Shown here: piece by piece, positions 8,603 through 18,695 of the stretch
How the letters are laid out: every line of letters begins with the position of its first letter
Numbering within the stretch: the first letter of the stretch is position 1
Assembly: GCF_000430045.1 (NCBI RefSeq)
Contig: NZ_KE387023.1
Span: 2,837,028-2,901,027 of the forward strand
Direction: 5' to 3'
DNA from: Calidithermus chliarophilus DSM 9957
GTDB taxonomy: Bacteria > Deinococcota > Deinococci > Deinococcales > Thermaceae
DNA: 64,000 nucleotides
Translations under genes and position numbers: made by a program
The notes under the pieces: generated by a model
Database searches by the model: none
What the model saw: only the letters and a program-made list of their open reading frames with translations
Told to the model about the DNA's origin: nothing

Positions 8603-10348
8603 ATGCGCCGGACGCACTACTGCGGCAACGTCAACACGTCGAACGTCAATGAGCAAGTGGTTCTCGAGGGCTGGGTCAACCGGCGCCGCGACCTGGGCGG
8701 CCTGATCTTCATCGACCTGCGCGACCGCGAAGGATTGGTACAGGTGGTGGTGCAGCCGGAAAGCCCGGCCTATGCCGAGGCCGACCGGGTGCGCTCGGAG
8801 TGGGTGGTGCGGGTCACGGGCACCGTGCGGGCCCGGCCCGCCGAGCAGGTGAACGCCAGGATCGCCTCCGGCGAGGTGGAGGTGGTGGCGGAGGGGCTCG
8901 AGGTGTTGGCCGAGGCCAAGACCCCCCCCTTCCCCGTCGACGCGGCCTGGCGGGGCGAGGAGGACCAGGCGGTCTCGGAGGACATCCGCATGCGCTACCG
9001 CGTGGTGGACCTGCGCCGCCGCGCCCTGCAGCGCAACCTGCGGCTGCGCCACAAGGTGGTGGCGGCCATCTACCGCTTCCTCGACCAGGAGGGCTTCATC
9101 AGCGTCGAGACCCCCTTCCTCACGCGCTCGACGCCGGAGGGGGCCCGCGACTTCCTGGTGCCCAGCCGCCTGCAGCCGGGGCAGTTCTACGCCCTGCCCC
9201 AGTCGCCCCAGCTCTTCAAGCAGATGCTGATGGTGGCGGGCTACGACCGCTACTTCCAGATCGCGCGCTGCTTCCGCGACGAGGACCTGCGCGCCGACCG
9301 CCAGCCCGACTTCACCCAGCTCGACCTCGAGATGTCCTTCGTGGACCAGGAGGACGTCTTAGAGCTCAACGAGCGGCTGGCGGCCTACGTGTTCGAGGAG
9401 GCATTGGGCGTCGAGCTGCCCATCCCCTTCCCCCGCATGACCTACGCCGAGGCCATGAACCGCTACGGCTCCGACAAGCCCGACCTGCGCTTCGGGCTGG
9501 AGATGCGGGACGTGACCGAGCGCTTCCGGGGCGGGGAGTTCCGGGCCTTCGCGGGCGCGGAGGTGGTCAAGGCGCTGGTGGCGCCGGCGGCGCTGTCGCG
9601 GCGGGAGATCGAGGAGCTCGAGGCCATCGCCAAGGGCAAGGGTGCGGCCGGGCTGGCCTGGAGCCGCTACGAGGGCGGGGCCTTCAGCGGGGGCATCGCC
9701 AAGTTCATCCCCGAGGGGCTGGCGCGGGAGCTGGGCGTGCAGGAGGGCCAGACCGCGCTGTTCGTGGCGGGGCCCTGGCGCAAGAGCGTCGAGAGCCTGG
9801 GCGCGGTGCGCCTGGAGTTGGGCAAGCGCCTGGGGCTGGCCGAGGAGGGCTTCAAGTTCTTGTGGGTGGTGGACTTCCCGCTGCTGGAGTGGGACGAGGA
9901 GAACGGGCGCTGGACCTACATGCACCACCCCTTCACCTCGCCCAACCTCGAGGATCTGGAGCTGCTCGAGCGCGACCCCGGCAAGGTGCGGGCCCGCGCC
10001 TACGACATGGTGATGAACGGCACGGAGGTGGGCGGGGGCTCGATCCGCATCCACCGCCGCGACCTGCAGGAGCGGATGTTCGCGCTCCTGGGGATCGGGC
10101 CCGAGGAGGCGCAGGAGAAGTTCGGCTTCCTGCTCGAGGCCCTCTCCTTCGGGGCGCCGCCCCACGGGGGCATCGCCTGGGGCCTCGACCGCTGGGTGGC
10201 CAACATGGCCGGCGAGGACTCCATCCGCGAGGTCATCGCCTTCCCCAAGAACAAGGAGGGCCGTGACCCGCTGACCGAAGCCCCCAGCCCGGTGGCCGAG
10301 GCCCAACTGGCCGAGCTGGGCATCGCCTTGAGGAAGTCCGATGGGTAA
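8603..10348 (+). CDS. aspS: Aspartyl-tRNA synthetase (bacterial type)
   Basis: 581 residues, the size of bacterial-type AspRS. An N-terminal OB-fold anticodon-binding domain (~1-105) precedes the class II core, which contains the bacterial GAD insertion (~280-420). Motif 2 is [18 protein letters not shown]. The flipping loop and active site include [13 protein letters not shown], and motif 3 is [11 protein letters not shown]. The start MRRTHYCG matches the family and has a leaderless -10 box 7 nt upstream. Whether the enzyme is discriminating or also makes Asp-tRNA-Asn cannot be told here. The 3' end overlaps the PhzF-like gene by 8 bp. Confidence 0.96.
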   Translation: MRRTHYCGNVNTSNVNEQVVLEGWVNRRRDLGGLIFIDLRDREGLVQVVVQPESPAYAEADRVRSEWVVRVTGTVRARPAEQVNARIASGEVEVVAEGLEVLAEAKTPPFPVDAAWRGEEDQAVSEDIRMRYRVVDLRRRALQRNLRLRHKVVAAIYRFLDQEGFISVETPFLTRSTPEGARDFLVPSRLQPGQFYALPQSPQLFKQMLMVAGYDRYFQIARCFRDEDLRADRQPDFTQLDLEMSFVDQEDVLELNERLAAYVFEEALGVELPIPFPRMTYAEAMNRYGSDKPDLRFGLEMRDVTERFRGGEFRAFAGAEVVKALVAPAALSRREIEELEAIAKGKGAAGLAWSRYEGGAFSGGIAKFIPEGLARELGVQEGQTALFVAGPWRKSVESLGAVRLELGKRLGLAEEGFKFLWVVDFPLLEWDEENGRWTYMHHPFTSPNLEDLELLERDPGKVRARAYDMVMNGTEVGGGSIRIHRRDLQERMFALLGIGPEEAQEKFGFLLEALSFGAPPHGGIAWGLDRWVANMAGEDSIREVIAFPKNKEGRDPLTEAPSPVAEAQLAELGIALRKSDG

Positions 10349-11246
10349 AGCAGGCCTCCCCTACTTACTGGTGGACGCCTTCGCCGAAGCGCCCGGAGGC
10401 GGCAACCGCATCGCGCTGGTGCTCGACGCCCGGGGCATGGACGCGGCCCAGATGCGGCAGGTGGCGCTCAAGCTCGACCAGCCGCAGGTGGCCTTCGTGA
10501 CCGACTGGGAGGGCCTGAGCTTCGAGGTGCGCTACTACACGCCCTCGGGCGAGGTGGAGTTCGCCGGGCACGCGGCGGTGGCGCTGGCCCTGACCCTGGC
10601 CCGCGAGGGCATGCTGCCCGAGGGCAGCAAGAAGCTCTACCTGCGCGCGGCGTCGGAGACGCTGCCGGTGGAGCTGGTCTATGAGGGCGACGCGCCGAGC
10701 AAGGCCGTGGTGCGCGGGCCGGCCCCGCGCTTCCGCGACCCGCCCTTGTGGCGGCAGGTGCAGGAGTTCACCGAAGCCCTAGGCGCCAACGAGCGTTACC
10801 TGCACCGGGGCCTGCCCTACGGGGTGGCCTTCACCGGCTTGTGGTCGCTGTTCCTGCCCTTCGTGGCGCCGGGTCTGCTGGATGACCTCGAGCCCGACAT
10901 GGAGCGCCTGAGCGAGCTGTGCGCCGGGCTGGAGATCGCCACCGTGCACCCCTACGCCCCGCTGGGCCCGCGCAGCTTCTACGCCCGCGACTTCGCCCCA
11001 CTGCTGGGCATCCCCGAAGACCCGGTGACCGGCGCGGCCAACGCCGCGCTGGGCGCGCTCCTGGCCCGGGCCGGAGTGGTGCCGCGCTGGGAGGAAGCCG
11101 TGAAGCTCACCGTGCTGCAGGGGCACAAGCTGGGGGTCCCCGGCCAGGTCGAGGTGCGGGTGGAGTACGCCCCCAGCGGCGAGTTGCAGCGGGTGTACTT
11201 CGGGGGCACGGCCGTACTGGCCGAGTCGGGGATCCTGGAGCTGTGA
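10341..11246 (+). CDS. PhzF family protein (isomerase/epimerase-like), with altered catalytic residue
   Basis: 301 residues with the two-lobed diaminopimelate-epimerase-like fold. Family hallmarks are [20 protein letters not shown] at the N-terminus, [20 protein letters not shown] in lobe 1 and [19 protein letters not shown] in lobe 2. In PhzF-type enzymes the catalytic Glu lies in a SET-x-FV motif; here the position reads LDQPQVAFV, so the acid is replaced by Gln. The protein may have another chemistry or be inactive. The gene overlaps aspS by 8 bp, so translation is probably coupled. Confidence 0.85.
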   Translation: MGKAGLPYLLVDAFAEAPGGGNRIALVLDARGMDAAQMRQVALKLDQPQVAFVTDWEGLSFEVRYYTPSGEVEFAGHAAVALALTLAREGMLPEGSKKLYLRAASETLPVELVYEGDAPSKAVVRGPAPRFRDPPLWRQVQEFTEALGANERYLHRGLPYGVAFTGLWSLFLPFVAPGLLDDLEPDMERLSELCAGLEIATVHPYAPLGPRSFYARDFAPLLGIPEDPVTGAANAALGALLARAGVVPRWEEAVKLTVLQGHKLGVPGQVEVRVEYAPSGELQRVYFGGTAVLAESGILEL

Positions 11247-11330
11247 CGCCACAGGTCGCGCGTCAGGAGGCTCGCGGCGTGCGGGGGAAGCACCCGTTCT
11301 TGTCCCTCCCCGCCAGCGTCGAGGGCCGAG

Positions 11331-11449
11331 GCGTCTGGCGTTTGGCGTACGGCGTAGGACGTACGACGTACGACCCGCGTTTTGCGTTTTGCGTTTAGCT
11401 ATCGGCTATCAGCTATCGGCTATCGACCATCGACCATCGACCCACTTGG
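11331..11449. repeat. Degenerate 7-bp tandem array (17 units)
   Basis: Reading in 7-nt steps from 11331, the units drift smoothly: gcgtctg, gcgtttg, gcgtacg, acgtacg (twice), acccgcg, ttttgcg (twice), tttagct, atcggct, atcagct, atcggct, atcgacc (three times). It fills the gap between the PhzF-like and HAD genes. Confidence 0.85.
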
Positions 11450-11460
11450 AGGCGCTCAGG

Positions 11461-12291
11461 ATGATCGGGCTGGTACTCATCGACGTGGACGGCACCCTCT
11501 ACGGGCCCGGCGGCGTGCCGGAGTGCGCCTGGCAGGCCGCGGCGCGGGCGCGGGCGGCCGGGGTGCGGCTGGCGCTGTGCACGGGGCGGCCAGGGCGGGG
11601 GTTCGCCCTCGAGTACGCCCGGCGCCTCGACCCGGAGGGCTTTCACATCTTCGAGTCGGGGGCGGTGGTGGTGGCGGGGGACGGGCGGCCGGTGCACACC
11701 CGCTCGCTGGGGCTGGGGGCCTACCGGGCACTGCTGGGGCTGAGCCGGGCGCACCTCATCCCCTTCGAGGTGTACACCGCCGAGGGCGGGTTCTTCATCG
11801 AGCAAACCCACCCCGACCTCGAGACCCACCAGCTCATGCTGGGCTTCCCGGCGGAGGTCCGGCCGCTGGACGAGCCGCCCGGCACGGTGATCCGGGTGCA
11901 GTACGTGGCGCCGGTGGGGACGCTGTGGGACACGGTGCGCGCGGAGGTGCGGCAGGTGGCGGGGGCCGAGCTCCACGAGGCCACTAGCCCCGGGATGCCG
12001 GGGGTGATCTTCAGCTCGGTGACGGCGCAGGGGGTCTCCAAGCTCAGCGCGGCGGCCTGGGTGGCCGAGCGCTACGGGCTGGGCCTGGAGGGCTGCGCGA
12101 TGGTGGGCGACGGGGAGAACGACCTCGAGCTGATCCTGGCCGCGGGGCTGGGGGTCGCCATGGGCAACGCGCCCGACGCGGTCAAGCTCCGGGCCGACCG
12201 GGTGGTGGGCCGGGTCGAGGACTGCGGGCTGGCGGAGGCCCTCGAGGCCGCCCTCGCCACGCGGGCCGCGCCGGGCGAAGGGCCGCGATGA
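11461..12291 (+). CDS. HAD-superfamily hydrolase, Cof-like (first of a tandem pair)
   Basis: 276 residues from ATG at 11461, which is preceded by GGAGG; an upstream in-frame start lies inside the 7-bp repeat and is unlikely. Motif I is LIDVDGTLYG, the nucleophile and acid Asp pair. Motif II is CTGRP, and motifs III/IV are SKLSAAAW and MVGDGENDLELI. The C2-type cap spans ~85-190. Such proteins dephosphorylate sugar phosphates, nucleotides or FMN; the substrate cannot be assigned. It is followed by a paralogue whose ATG overlaps its TGA. Confidence 0.9.
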   Translation: MIGLVLIDVDGTLYGPGGVPECAWQAAARARAAGVRLALCTGRPGRGFALEYARRLDPEGFHIFESGAVVVAGDGRPVHTRSLGLGAYRALLGLSRAHLIPFEVYTAEGGFFIEQTHPDLETHQLMLGFPAEVRPLDEPPGTVIRVQYVAPVGTLWDTVRAEVRQVAGAELHEATSPGMPGVIFSSVTAQGVSKLSAAAWVAERYGLGLEGCAMVGDGENDLELILAAGLGVAMGNAPDAVKLRADRVVGRVEDCGLAEALEAALATRAAPGEGPR

Positions 12292-13094
12292 TTCGCCTCA
12301 TCGCCGTGGACCTCGACTGGACCCTCGTGCACCCGAGCCAGGGGGTCCCGGAGTCGGCCTGGCGGGCGGTGGAGGAAGCCCGCGCCGCCGGGGTGCGCTT
12401 GGCGGTGGCGACCGGGCGGCCCTTCGGGGGCTTCGGGCTGGAGTACGCCCTGCGGATGAACCCCGAGGGCTACCACGCCTTCAGCAACGGCAGCCTGATC
12501 GCCCGGGGCGCCGAACTGGTCCACCGCGTGGCGATGCCGGAGGCCACCTACCGCCGCATGGTGCTGCACTCGAGAGAACAGGGCCTGCCCTTCTACGTCT
12601 CGGGGGCCTCGGGGAGGCTCTACAGCGAGAACCCGCCCCGCGAACTGCACCGCTTCGCCCTGCGGATGGGGGTGGGCTACGAGCGCGTGGACCTGCTCGA
12701 GCTGCCCGAGCCCTGCGTGGGCGGGGTCTTCGTGATCACGGGCGGCCTGTGGGACAGCCTGCGCCCCTCGCTCACGGCGGTGGAGGGGCTCGACTGGCTG
12801 GAGTACGTGGTGGGCGAGGGCGAGGTGGTGGCGGTGGCCGACCCCAAGGGCGTCTCCAAGGCCAGCGCCCTGCGCTGGATGGCCGAGCGCTACGGGCTGG
12901 CGATGGAGGAGGTGGCGATGATCGGCGACAGCCTCAACGACCTCGAGGCCATCCGCCAGGTAGGCCTGGGCATCGCCATGGGCAACGCCGAGCCCGCCAT
13001 CCTGGAGGCGGCCGACGCGGTGGTGGGGCGCCTGGAGGAGGACGGCTTCGCCCAGGCGGTTAGACTGTGCCTGGAACCGTCCGAAGTGAGGTGA
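12288..13094 (+). CDS. HAD-superfamily hydrolase, Cof-like (second of a tandem pair)
   Basis: 268 residues, clearly paralogous to the preceding protein along the whole length. Motif I is VDLDWTLVH, with Trp where most members have Gly, but both Asp are kept. Motif II is ATGRP, and the others are SKASALRWM and MIGDSLNDLEAI. The start overlaps the upstream stop (ATGA). It is probably a recent tandem duplicate with a changed cap and substrate. A serine hydrolase gene follows after 3 nt. Confidence 0.9.
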   Translation: MIRLIAVDLDWTLVHPSQGVPESAWRAVEEARAAGVRLAVATGRPFGGFGLEYALRMNPEGYHAFSNGSLIARGAELVHRVAMPEATYRRMVLHSREQGLPFYVSGASGRLYSENPPRELHRFALRMGVGYERVDLLELPEPCVGGVFVITGGLWDSLRPSLTAVEGLDWLEYVVGEGEVVAVADPKGVSKASALRWMAERYGLAMEEVAMIGDSLNDLEAIRQVGLGIAMGNAEPAILEAADAVVGRLEEDGFAQAVRLCLEPSEVR

Positions 13095-13097
13095 GCC

Positions 13098-13925
13098 ATG
13101 CCTGCGATGTGGGCCGAGATCCAAGAGCTTATTAACCGCTTCCCCGGCAAGGTGGGCGTGTGGCTGGAGAACCTCCACAGCCACGAGCAGTACGCCCACA
13201 ACCCCGACTGGAAGGTCTACGCCGCGAGCACCATCAAGCTGCCCATGCTGTGCTACGCGCTGAGCACCGGCGCCGACCTGCGCCAGGCGGTGCCGGTCAA
13301 GCCCGAGACGGTGGCGGGGGGCTCGGGGGTGCTCAAGGACCTCTCGCCGGGGCTCTCCTTGCCCCTGCTCGACCTGCTCACGCTGATGATCGTCGTCAGC
13401 GACAACACCGCCACCAACGTGGTGCTCGACTTCTTCGGCCACAAGGAGCCCTTCAACGCCTACTACCAGGCCCAGGGCTGGCGCAGCACCTACAGCGCCG
13501 GGATGCTCTCCCTGCCCGACGACCGCCCCGACCCCCGGCGGGCGAAGGGCGAGGCCTCCACGGCGAGCGCCGAGGACCTGGGCCTGCTGCTCAAGCAGCT
13601 CTGGACCGGCCAGCTCCTCCCCCCCGAGGCCACCCAGACCGCGCTGTCGATCCTCTCGAGGCAGCAGTTCACCTTCTTCCTGCGCTACCTCCCCGCCGAC
13701 CTCGACGACCTCGAGGAGGGCACCGCCCCGCTGCGGCTGTACGCCAAGTCGGGCGAGATCCGCAAGTGCCGCCACGACGCGGGCATCCTGGCGCGGGAGG
13801 GCGCGGCCTACTCGCTGGTGGTGCTCACCGAGACCGACGCCGACCCGCGCTTCCACCCCGACCACCCGGCGGTGCTGCTCATCGGCAAGATCGCCTCGGT
13901 GCTCTACCAGCACCGGCTGAGCTGA
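13098..13925 (+). CDS. Serine hydrolase of the class A beta-lactamase fold, without signal peptide
   Basis: 275 residues. The class A motifs are present: nucleophile STIK (residues ~44-47), SDN in VVSDNTATN, and KSG in YAKSGEIRKC in place of KTG. The segment ASTASAEDLGLLL matches the conserved helix after the omega loop. There is no signal peptide or lipobox, unlike secreted beta-lactamases, so the protein should be cytosolic; its role may be esterase or amidase-like rather than antibiotic resistance. GAGGTGAGCC gives a ribosome site overlapping the HAD stop. A MITE-like element begins directly after the TGA. Confidence 0.8.
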   Translation: MPAMWAEIQELINRFPGKVGVWLENLHSHEQYAHNPDWKVYAASTIKLPMLCYALSTGADLRQAVPVKPETVAGGSGVLKDLSPGLSLPLLDLLTLMIVVSDNTATNVVLDFFGHKEPFNAYYQAQGWRSTYSAGMLSLPDDRPDPRRAKGEASTASAEDLGLLLKQLWTGQLLPPEATQTALSILSRQQFTFFLRYLPADLDDLEEGTAPLRLYAKSGEIRKCRHDAGILAREGAAYSLVVLTETDADPRFHPDHPAVLLIGKIASVLYQHRLS

Positions 13926-13978
13926 TGCCCGATTCGGTCGGTCCGGCGCCGGACCGACCCGGCCGATTGAACCCGGTA
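13926..13978. mobile_element. MITE-like element, short copy
   Basis: 53 bp flanked by TGA direct repeats (13923-13925, which is the stop codon of the upstream gene, and 13979-13981). It contains a perfect 24-bp palindrome at 13936-13959 with arms GGTCGGTCCGGC and GCCGGACCGACC. It ends in GAACCCGGTA like the longer copies but lacks most of the second palindrome, so it is an internal deletion derivative. Confidence 0.7.
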
Positions 13979-14002
13979 TGAAGGCGCTCTGGCCCAAAAC
14001 GA

Positions 14003-14028
14003 CGCCCTCCCCGTTGCCGGGGAGGGCG
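14003..14028. terminator. Terminator hairpin between convergent genes
   Basis: A 10-bp stem CGCCCTCCCC / GGGGAGGGCG has a 6-nt loop. On the minus strand, serving the amino-acid transporter genes, it is followed by TCGTTTT. Confidence 0.7.
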
Positions 14029-14053
14029 ATGAGCACCGGTACCTCGAGCCCGC

Positions 14054-14797
<744 letters not shown>

Positions 14798-14813
14798 AGT
14801 CTGGCGAGGCCCC

Positions 14814-15917
14814 TCAGCCGCGCGTGCGGCGCTTCTCCTGCTCGAGCAGCCGGTCGACGAAGCGGGTCTGGGGGATGGTGATGAGCATGAACAGCAGGGC
14901 CACCGTGGTCACGGCGGAGAGGTTGAACTTGTTGGAGGCGATGATCTTGGCCTGGTTGAAGCCGTCGATCACGCCCACCACGTTGACGAGCGCGGTGTCC
15001 TTCTGCAGGGCGATGAAGTCGTTGAGCAGGGGCGGGATGATGCGGCGCACCGCCTGGGGGATGATCACGAAGCGCAGGGTCTGGCCGAAGCTCAGGCCCA
15101 GGCTGCGGGCGGCGGACCACTGGCTGGGGTGGATGCTGTCGAGGCCCGCGCGGTAGACCTCGGCCACGTAGGCCCCGTAGCTGATGGTGAGGGCCAGGAT
15201 CGCCAGCCACTCCGGCGGCCAGTCCCGCACCACCGGCACGTTGGCCAGGGGCAGCCCCAGCGCGATGAGGTAGATGCTGATGATGGTGGGCAGCCCGCGG
15301 AAGACGTCGGTGTAGAGCGTGGCGAGGAAGCGGATGGGCTGCCCGGCGCGGCCCGGGATCATGCGGGCCACCGCGATGACCAGGCCCCAGACGAGGATGA
15401 AGACCTCGGCGACGCAGAACATCCACACGTTCTTCCAGAACGCCTGCAGCACTAAGCCGAAGGAGCTTCGGATGAGCTCGAGGCGGAAGAAGGTCGCGCC
15501 CACCGCCCCGTCGTTGGCCAGGAGGAACTGCACGCCCAGGAACACCAGCAGCACGGCGGCCCCGTAGCCGATGGCGTACTGGGCCCACTCCCGCGACTCG
15601 GCGGTCTTGACCCGGGCGGTGATGAGGTCTTTGAGGGCCAGCCCGGCCCGGGCCTGCCCCGCGGCCCGCAGCGAGCGCAGCACCGGCACCAGCAGCAGCA
15701 GGGGCAGCAGCCCCACCCCCACCAGCGCGGCGTCGAGCAGGGTCCCGCCGAGCTGGTTGCGCTCGAGGATGCGCTCTAGGCCCAGCAGCACCCACCACGC
15801 GGCCAGGACCACCAACCCGCACACCGCCAGCGCCACCAGGGCCAGCGGGGTGGGGTCTTTCGGAATTGAAGGGGCGCTCGAGCGCCCCCGGTTCGGGTCA
15901 ACTGGGTTCACGGCCAA
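14814..15917 (-). CDS. Amino-acid ABC transporter permease (HisM/GlnP type)
   Basis: 367 residues, longer than the usual ~220 because of an N-terminal extension with two extra helices (~28-48 and ~60-80) and a linker, as in the long GltK/AapM-like permeases. The conserved transport core begins near residue 150. The EAA loop is WSAARSLGLSFGQTLRFVIIPQAVRRIIPP. Only one permease gene is present, so the channel is probably a homodimer. The start is 13 nt downstream of the binding-protein stop. Confidence 0.92.
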   Translation of the reverse strand: MAVNPVDPNRGRSSAPSIPKDPTPLALVALAVCGLVVLAAWWVLLGLERILERNQLGGTLLDAALVGVGLLPLLLLVPVLRSLRAAGQARAGLALKDLITARVKTAESREWAQYAIGYGAAVLLVFLGVQFLLANDGAVGATFFRLELIRSSFGLVLQAFWKNVWMFCVAEVFILVWGLVIAVARMIPGRAGQPIRFLATLYTDVFRGLPTIISIYLIALGLPLANVPVVRDWPPEWLAILALTISYGAYVAEVYRAGLDSIHPSQWSAARSLGLSFGQTLRFVIIPQAVRRIIPPLLNDFIALQKDTALVNVVGVIDGFNQAKIIASNKFNLSAVTTVALLFMLITIPQTRFVDRLLEQEKRRTRG

Positions 15918-15930
15918 GGCCTTAAGGCTT

Positions 15931-16788
15931 TCAGGGCTTGAGGTAGGGGATGGCGGTGGGGTCGCCGCCGAACTCCTTGGAGAGGTAAGCCTGCGAGAGC
16001 TTCTTGAAGGTGCCGTCGGCGGCCATGGTCTTGAAGATTTGGTCGAGGACGGCCTTGTTGGCCGAGCCCTTGGGGTAGATGGCCCCGTACTCCTCGCCGG
16101 TCTTGTACTGCCCGACGACCTCGAGCGCCCCGTTGGACTGCCGGGCCTGCACCAGCACGATGGCGGTGTCGAGCATCACCACGTCGACCTGGCGGGCCTG
16201 CAGGGCGGTGAACATGTTGGGGGTGTCGGGGAAGACACGCACGTTGTTGGCCGGCACCTTGAGCACGTCCTTCACGAAGTCCACGGCCGTGGTGCCCTGC
16301 TGCACGCCGATGCGCAGCGTCTTGATGTTGGAGGCGTCGACCTTGGTGCCCTTGCGCACCAAGAGCCCCTGGTCGGAGGAGAAGTAGGCGGGCGAGAAGT
16401 CGACGACCTTCTTGCGCTCGGCGGTGATGGTGACCTGCGAGAGGGCGAGGTCGAAGGCCTTGGTCTGCCCGGCCACCAGCGCGTCGAAGGAGACGTTGAC
16501 GATCTTGACCTGGTTCAGCCCGGCACGGTGGGCGATGTTGGCCGCCAGGCAGTACTCGTAGCCGCTCTTGATGGTCTCGGGGGTGTCGCCGTTCCACCAG
16601 CCCGGGGCGGGCAGGTTGGTCTGGACGGTGAGGACGCCGGGAGTCACCGGGTTGAGCTTGAACTCCCCGCGCTTGCCGTAGAGCTCACAATCGCCGATCT
16701 TGACGGTGTTGGTCTGGGCCTGCACACCGAACAGGGCCACCGCCCCGACCGCCACCAATCCCACGAGCGCGTACCAGCGTTTAGCCAT
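15931..16788 (-). CDS. Amino-acid ABC transporter substrate-binding protein (family 3)
   Basis: 285 residues from ATG at 16788, with GGAGGAAAGG just upstream. A signal peptide (MAKRWYALVGLVAVGAVALFGVQAQ) precedes the family 3 domain: FDLALSQVTITAERKKVVDFS matches the SBP_bac_3 signature, and RIGVQQGTTAVDFV and DVVMLDTAIVLVQ follow. Two Cys near the N-terminus could form a disulfide. It delivers a polar amino acid to the downstream permease; the specificity is not visible. Confidence 0.92.
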   Translation of the reverse strand: MAKRWYALVGLVAVGAVALFGVQAQTNTVKIGDCELYGKRGEFKLNPVTPGVLTVQTNLPAPGWWNGDTPETIKSGYEYCLAANIAHRAGLNQVKIVNVSFDALVAGQTKAFDLALSQVTITAERKKVVDFSPAYFSSDQGLLVRKGTKVDASNIKTLRIGVQQGTTAVDFVKDVLKVPANNVRVFPDTPNMFTALQARQVDVVMLDTAIVLVQARQSNGALEVVGQYKTGEEYGAIYPKGSANKAVLDQIFKTMAADGTFKKLSQAYLSKEFGGDPTAIPYLKP

Positions 16789-16816
16789 ACCTTTCCTCCA
16801 TGTAGAACTCGCCGCC

Positions 16817-16845
16817 ACAATACCGAAGCTTCACGGCAGCGTCAA
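16817..16845 (-). promoter_or_regulatory. Promoter of the amino-acid ABC operon
   Basis: The minus strand has TTGACG, 17 nt, TATTGT. The start would be near 16810, giving a ~20-nt leader with a good ribosome-binding site. Confidence 0.75.
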
Positions 16846-16858
16846 GCAAGGGCGGGAC

Positions 16859-17962
16859 TTAAGCCCCACCCTCTAGGGCCTGCGCCAGCAGGCGGTGGAA
16901 GTGGTGGACCCCCTGCTCACGCTTGACGCTGAAGCGGCCCCGGTCGTAGAAGCGCGACTTCACCCCCTTCTGCACGGCCTCGACCACCACCTCGTCCTCG
17001 CGCTCCACGCGGTCGAGGGCCGCGCCCGCGCCCTGCTCGAGCTTGCCGGCGTCCCAGACGTAGGGCAGGAAGGAGACCTTGGTGAGCTCGGGGCCCAGAG
17101 GCCGCACCACGTTGACGGAAAGCCCCCAGGGGTAGAAGTTGAACATGAGGTTGGGGAACACCCAGTAGTAGTAGGCCCCCACGCGCTTGCCGTAGTCGGG
17201 GGAGTCCTTGGGCAACTCGAAGGCGGCCTCGCCGTCGGCGGCCACGCCCAGTTGCAGGTTGCACCAGTCGTAAAGCTCGGAGGTGTAGCTGCCGTAGTCG
17301 ATGGCGCTGTTGAGCGAGGCGTGGATGTAGGGGATGTGGAAGCCCTCGAGGTAGTTGTCGCAGTAGAGCACCCAGTTGGCCCGCACCAGGTAGTCCCGCG
17401 CGCGGCTGGGGTCGAAGTAGAACTGCCGGAAGGGCATCCAGCCCACCCGCTCCTGGATGGGCCTGAGGACCTCCTCGAGCGCGTGCTGGGGCTCGAGCGA
17501 GACGAAGAGCCACTTGTCCTGGCCCCACAGGCCGAAGGGGATCTTGGGCAGGTGGTCCTTCTCGCTGGGGAAGCCCTTGACGCCGTCGAACTCGGGCATG
17601 GCCTGGAAGCAGCCGTCCATGCCGAAGCGGCGGCCGTGGTAGCGGCAGCGCAGGTAGCGGGCGTTCTGGTCGCCGCTCTCCGCCACCAGCATGCCGCGGT
17701 GGGTGCAGACGTTGGAGAGCACGTGCAGCCGGTCGTCGTAGTCGCGGGTGATGACGAGGGGCTCGTCGAGGCAGCCCTCGAGCAGCGTCAGCGGCTTGAC
17801 GGTGCCGGGTGCCTTGAGCTCGTCGGTGTCCCCTACCCACTGCCAGCTACGGGCGAAGACCTTATCCTTGCTGGCTTCGTAGAACTCCTGGCTCTTGTAG
17901 AAGGCGGCAGGGAGCGTGGAGGCCTCGGCGGTGTCGGCGGCGACGTCGAGTTTGGGCTTCAT
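16859..17962 (-). CDS. Rieske non-heme iron oxygenase, alpha subunit-like
   Basis: 367 residues. The Rieske [2Fe-2S] ligands are Cys86 and His88 (NVCTHRG) and Cys106 and His109 (LRCRYHG). The C-terminal catalytic domain carries the mononuclear iron site: His209 and His214 in NYLEGFHIPYIHASL, with Asp323 a plausible third ligand. The N-terminal WQWVGDTDEL segment and overall layout resemble the choline/glycine-betaine/carnitine monooxygenase branch rather than classical aromatic dioxygenases. No reductase or beta subunit lies nearby. It is upstream of an amino-acid importer on the same strand, but that operon has its own promoter. The substrate is unknown. Confidence 0.88.
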   Translation of the reverse strand: MKPKLDVAADTAEASTLPAAFYKSQEFYEASKDKVFARSWQWVGDTDELKAPGTVKPLTLLEGCLDEPLVITRDYDDRLHVLSNVCTHRGMLVAESGDQNARYLRCRYHGRRFGMDGCFQAMPEFDGVKGFPSEKDHLPKIPFGLWGQDKWLFVSLEPQHALEEVLRPIQERVGWMPFRQFYFDPSRARDYLVRANWVLYCDNYLEGFHIPYIHASLNSAIDYGSYTSELYDWCNLQLGVAADGEAAFELPKDSPDYGKRVGAYYYWVFPNLMFNFYPWGLSVNVVRPLGPELTKVSFLPYVWDAGKLEQGAGAALDRVEREDEVVVEAVQKGVKSRFYDRGRFSVKREQGVHHFHRLLAQALEGGA

Positions 17963-17969
17963 AGCCCAG

Positions 17970-17975
17970 AGTCTA
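17970..17975 (-). promoter_or_regulatory. -10 box of the Rieske gene (leaderless start)
   Basis: TAGACT on the minus strand is followed by 7 nt and ATG at 17962. The shared 38-bp element lies ~30 bp further upstream. Confidence 0.6.
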
Positions 17976-18005
17976 CCGCCTGGGAGAGGGCGTGCCGAGC
18001 ACGGG

Positions 18006-18043
18006 TATTATGTGAACAGATTCACGATAAATTTAGCTCGTGA
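18006..18043 (+). repeat. Intergenic element, copy 2 of 3 (upstream of Rieske gene, over pdxT stop)
   Basis: It is nearly identical in its core to the aspS copy: GTGAA-N4-TTCAC followed by TCACGATAAATTTAGCTCG and TGA. It overlaps the last codons of pdxT and precedes the Rieske promoter. Relative to that gene the orientation is opposite to copies 1 and 3. Confidence 0.6.
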
Positions 18044-18617
18044 CAAGATTATTCGCTAAATCGAGGAAGAGCCGGTGAAGGCGGAAGTCGCCGGTGAGCT
18101 CGGGGTGGAAGCTCGAGGCCAGCAGCCTGCCCTGGCGCGCGAGCACGACGTCCTTGCCGTGGTAGGCCAGGACCTCGACGCCCGGCCCCACCCGCGTGAT
18201 GGCCGGAGCCCGGATGAAGACCGCGTGGAAGGGCTTGTCCAGGCCCTTGACCTCGAGGTCCTCCTCGAAACTCGCCACCTGCCGCCCGAAGGCGTTGCGC
18301 TCGACGGCGATGTCCATGAGGCCCAGCCGGGGCTGCTCGGGGTAATGGGGGATCTCCCGCGCCAGCCAGATGGCCCCGGCGCAGGTGCCCCACACCGCCA
18401 GGTCCCCCGCCTCGACCCGCCGCGCCACCGCGGCGTCGATGCCGTACTCCCGGGCTAGCTTGCCGATGGTGGTGGACTCCCCGCCCGGCACGATCAGGCC
18501 CTGGAGCCCGGCTAAGTGCTCGGGCTTACGCACCTCGACGGCCTCGGCGCCCAGGCGCTCGAGCATCTGCTTGTGTTCCCTGAAGGCCCCTTGCAGGGCG
18601 AGCACGCCGATTTTCAC
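18033..18617 (-). CDS. pdxT: Glutaminase subunit of PLP synthase
   Basis: 194 residues from GTG at 18617 ([15 protein letters not shown]), the family's usual N-terminus; the longer frame upstream adds a non-conserved stretch. This class I glutamine amidotransferase has its Cys nucleophile in [11 protein letters not shown] and the His-Glu pair in SSFHPELT, plus the GGESTT loop. It supplies ammonia to PdxS for pyridoxal 5'-phosphate synthesis. pdxS lies upstream on the same strand, but 276 bp of composite repeat separates the two genes, which are normally adjacent. A TTGACC box lies on the minus strand near 18650. Confidence 0.95.
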   Translation of the reverse strand: MKIGVLALQGAFREHKQMLERLGAEAVEVRKPEHLAGLQGLIVPGGESTTIGKLAREYGIDAAVARRVEAGDLAVWGTCAGAIWLAREIPHYPEQPRLGLMDIAVERNAFGRQVASFEEDLEVKGLDKPFHAVFIRAPAITRVGPGVEVLAYHGKDVVLARQGRLLASSFHPELTGDFRLHRLFLDLANNLVTS

Positions 18618-18695
18618 AGGTCCATGCTGGGCAAGGAAGTGGTACGGGTCAAGAGCCAATAGCGCGGCTTGGAGAGCGTACCAATTGGGGCTTTC

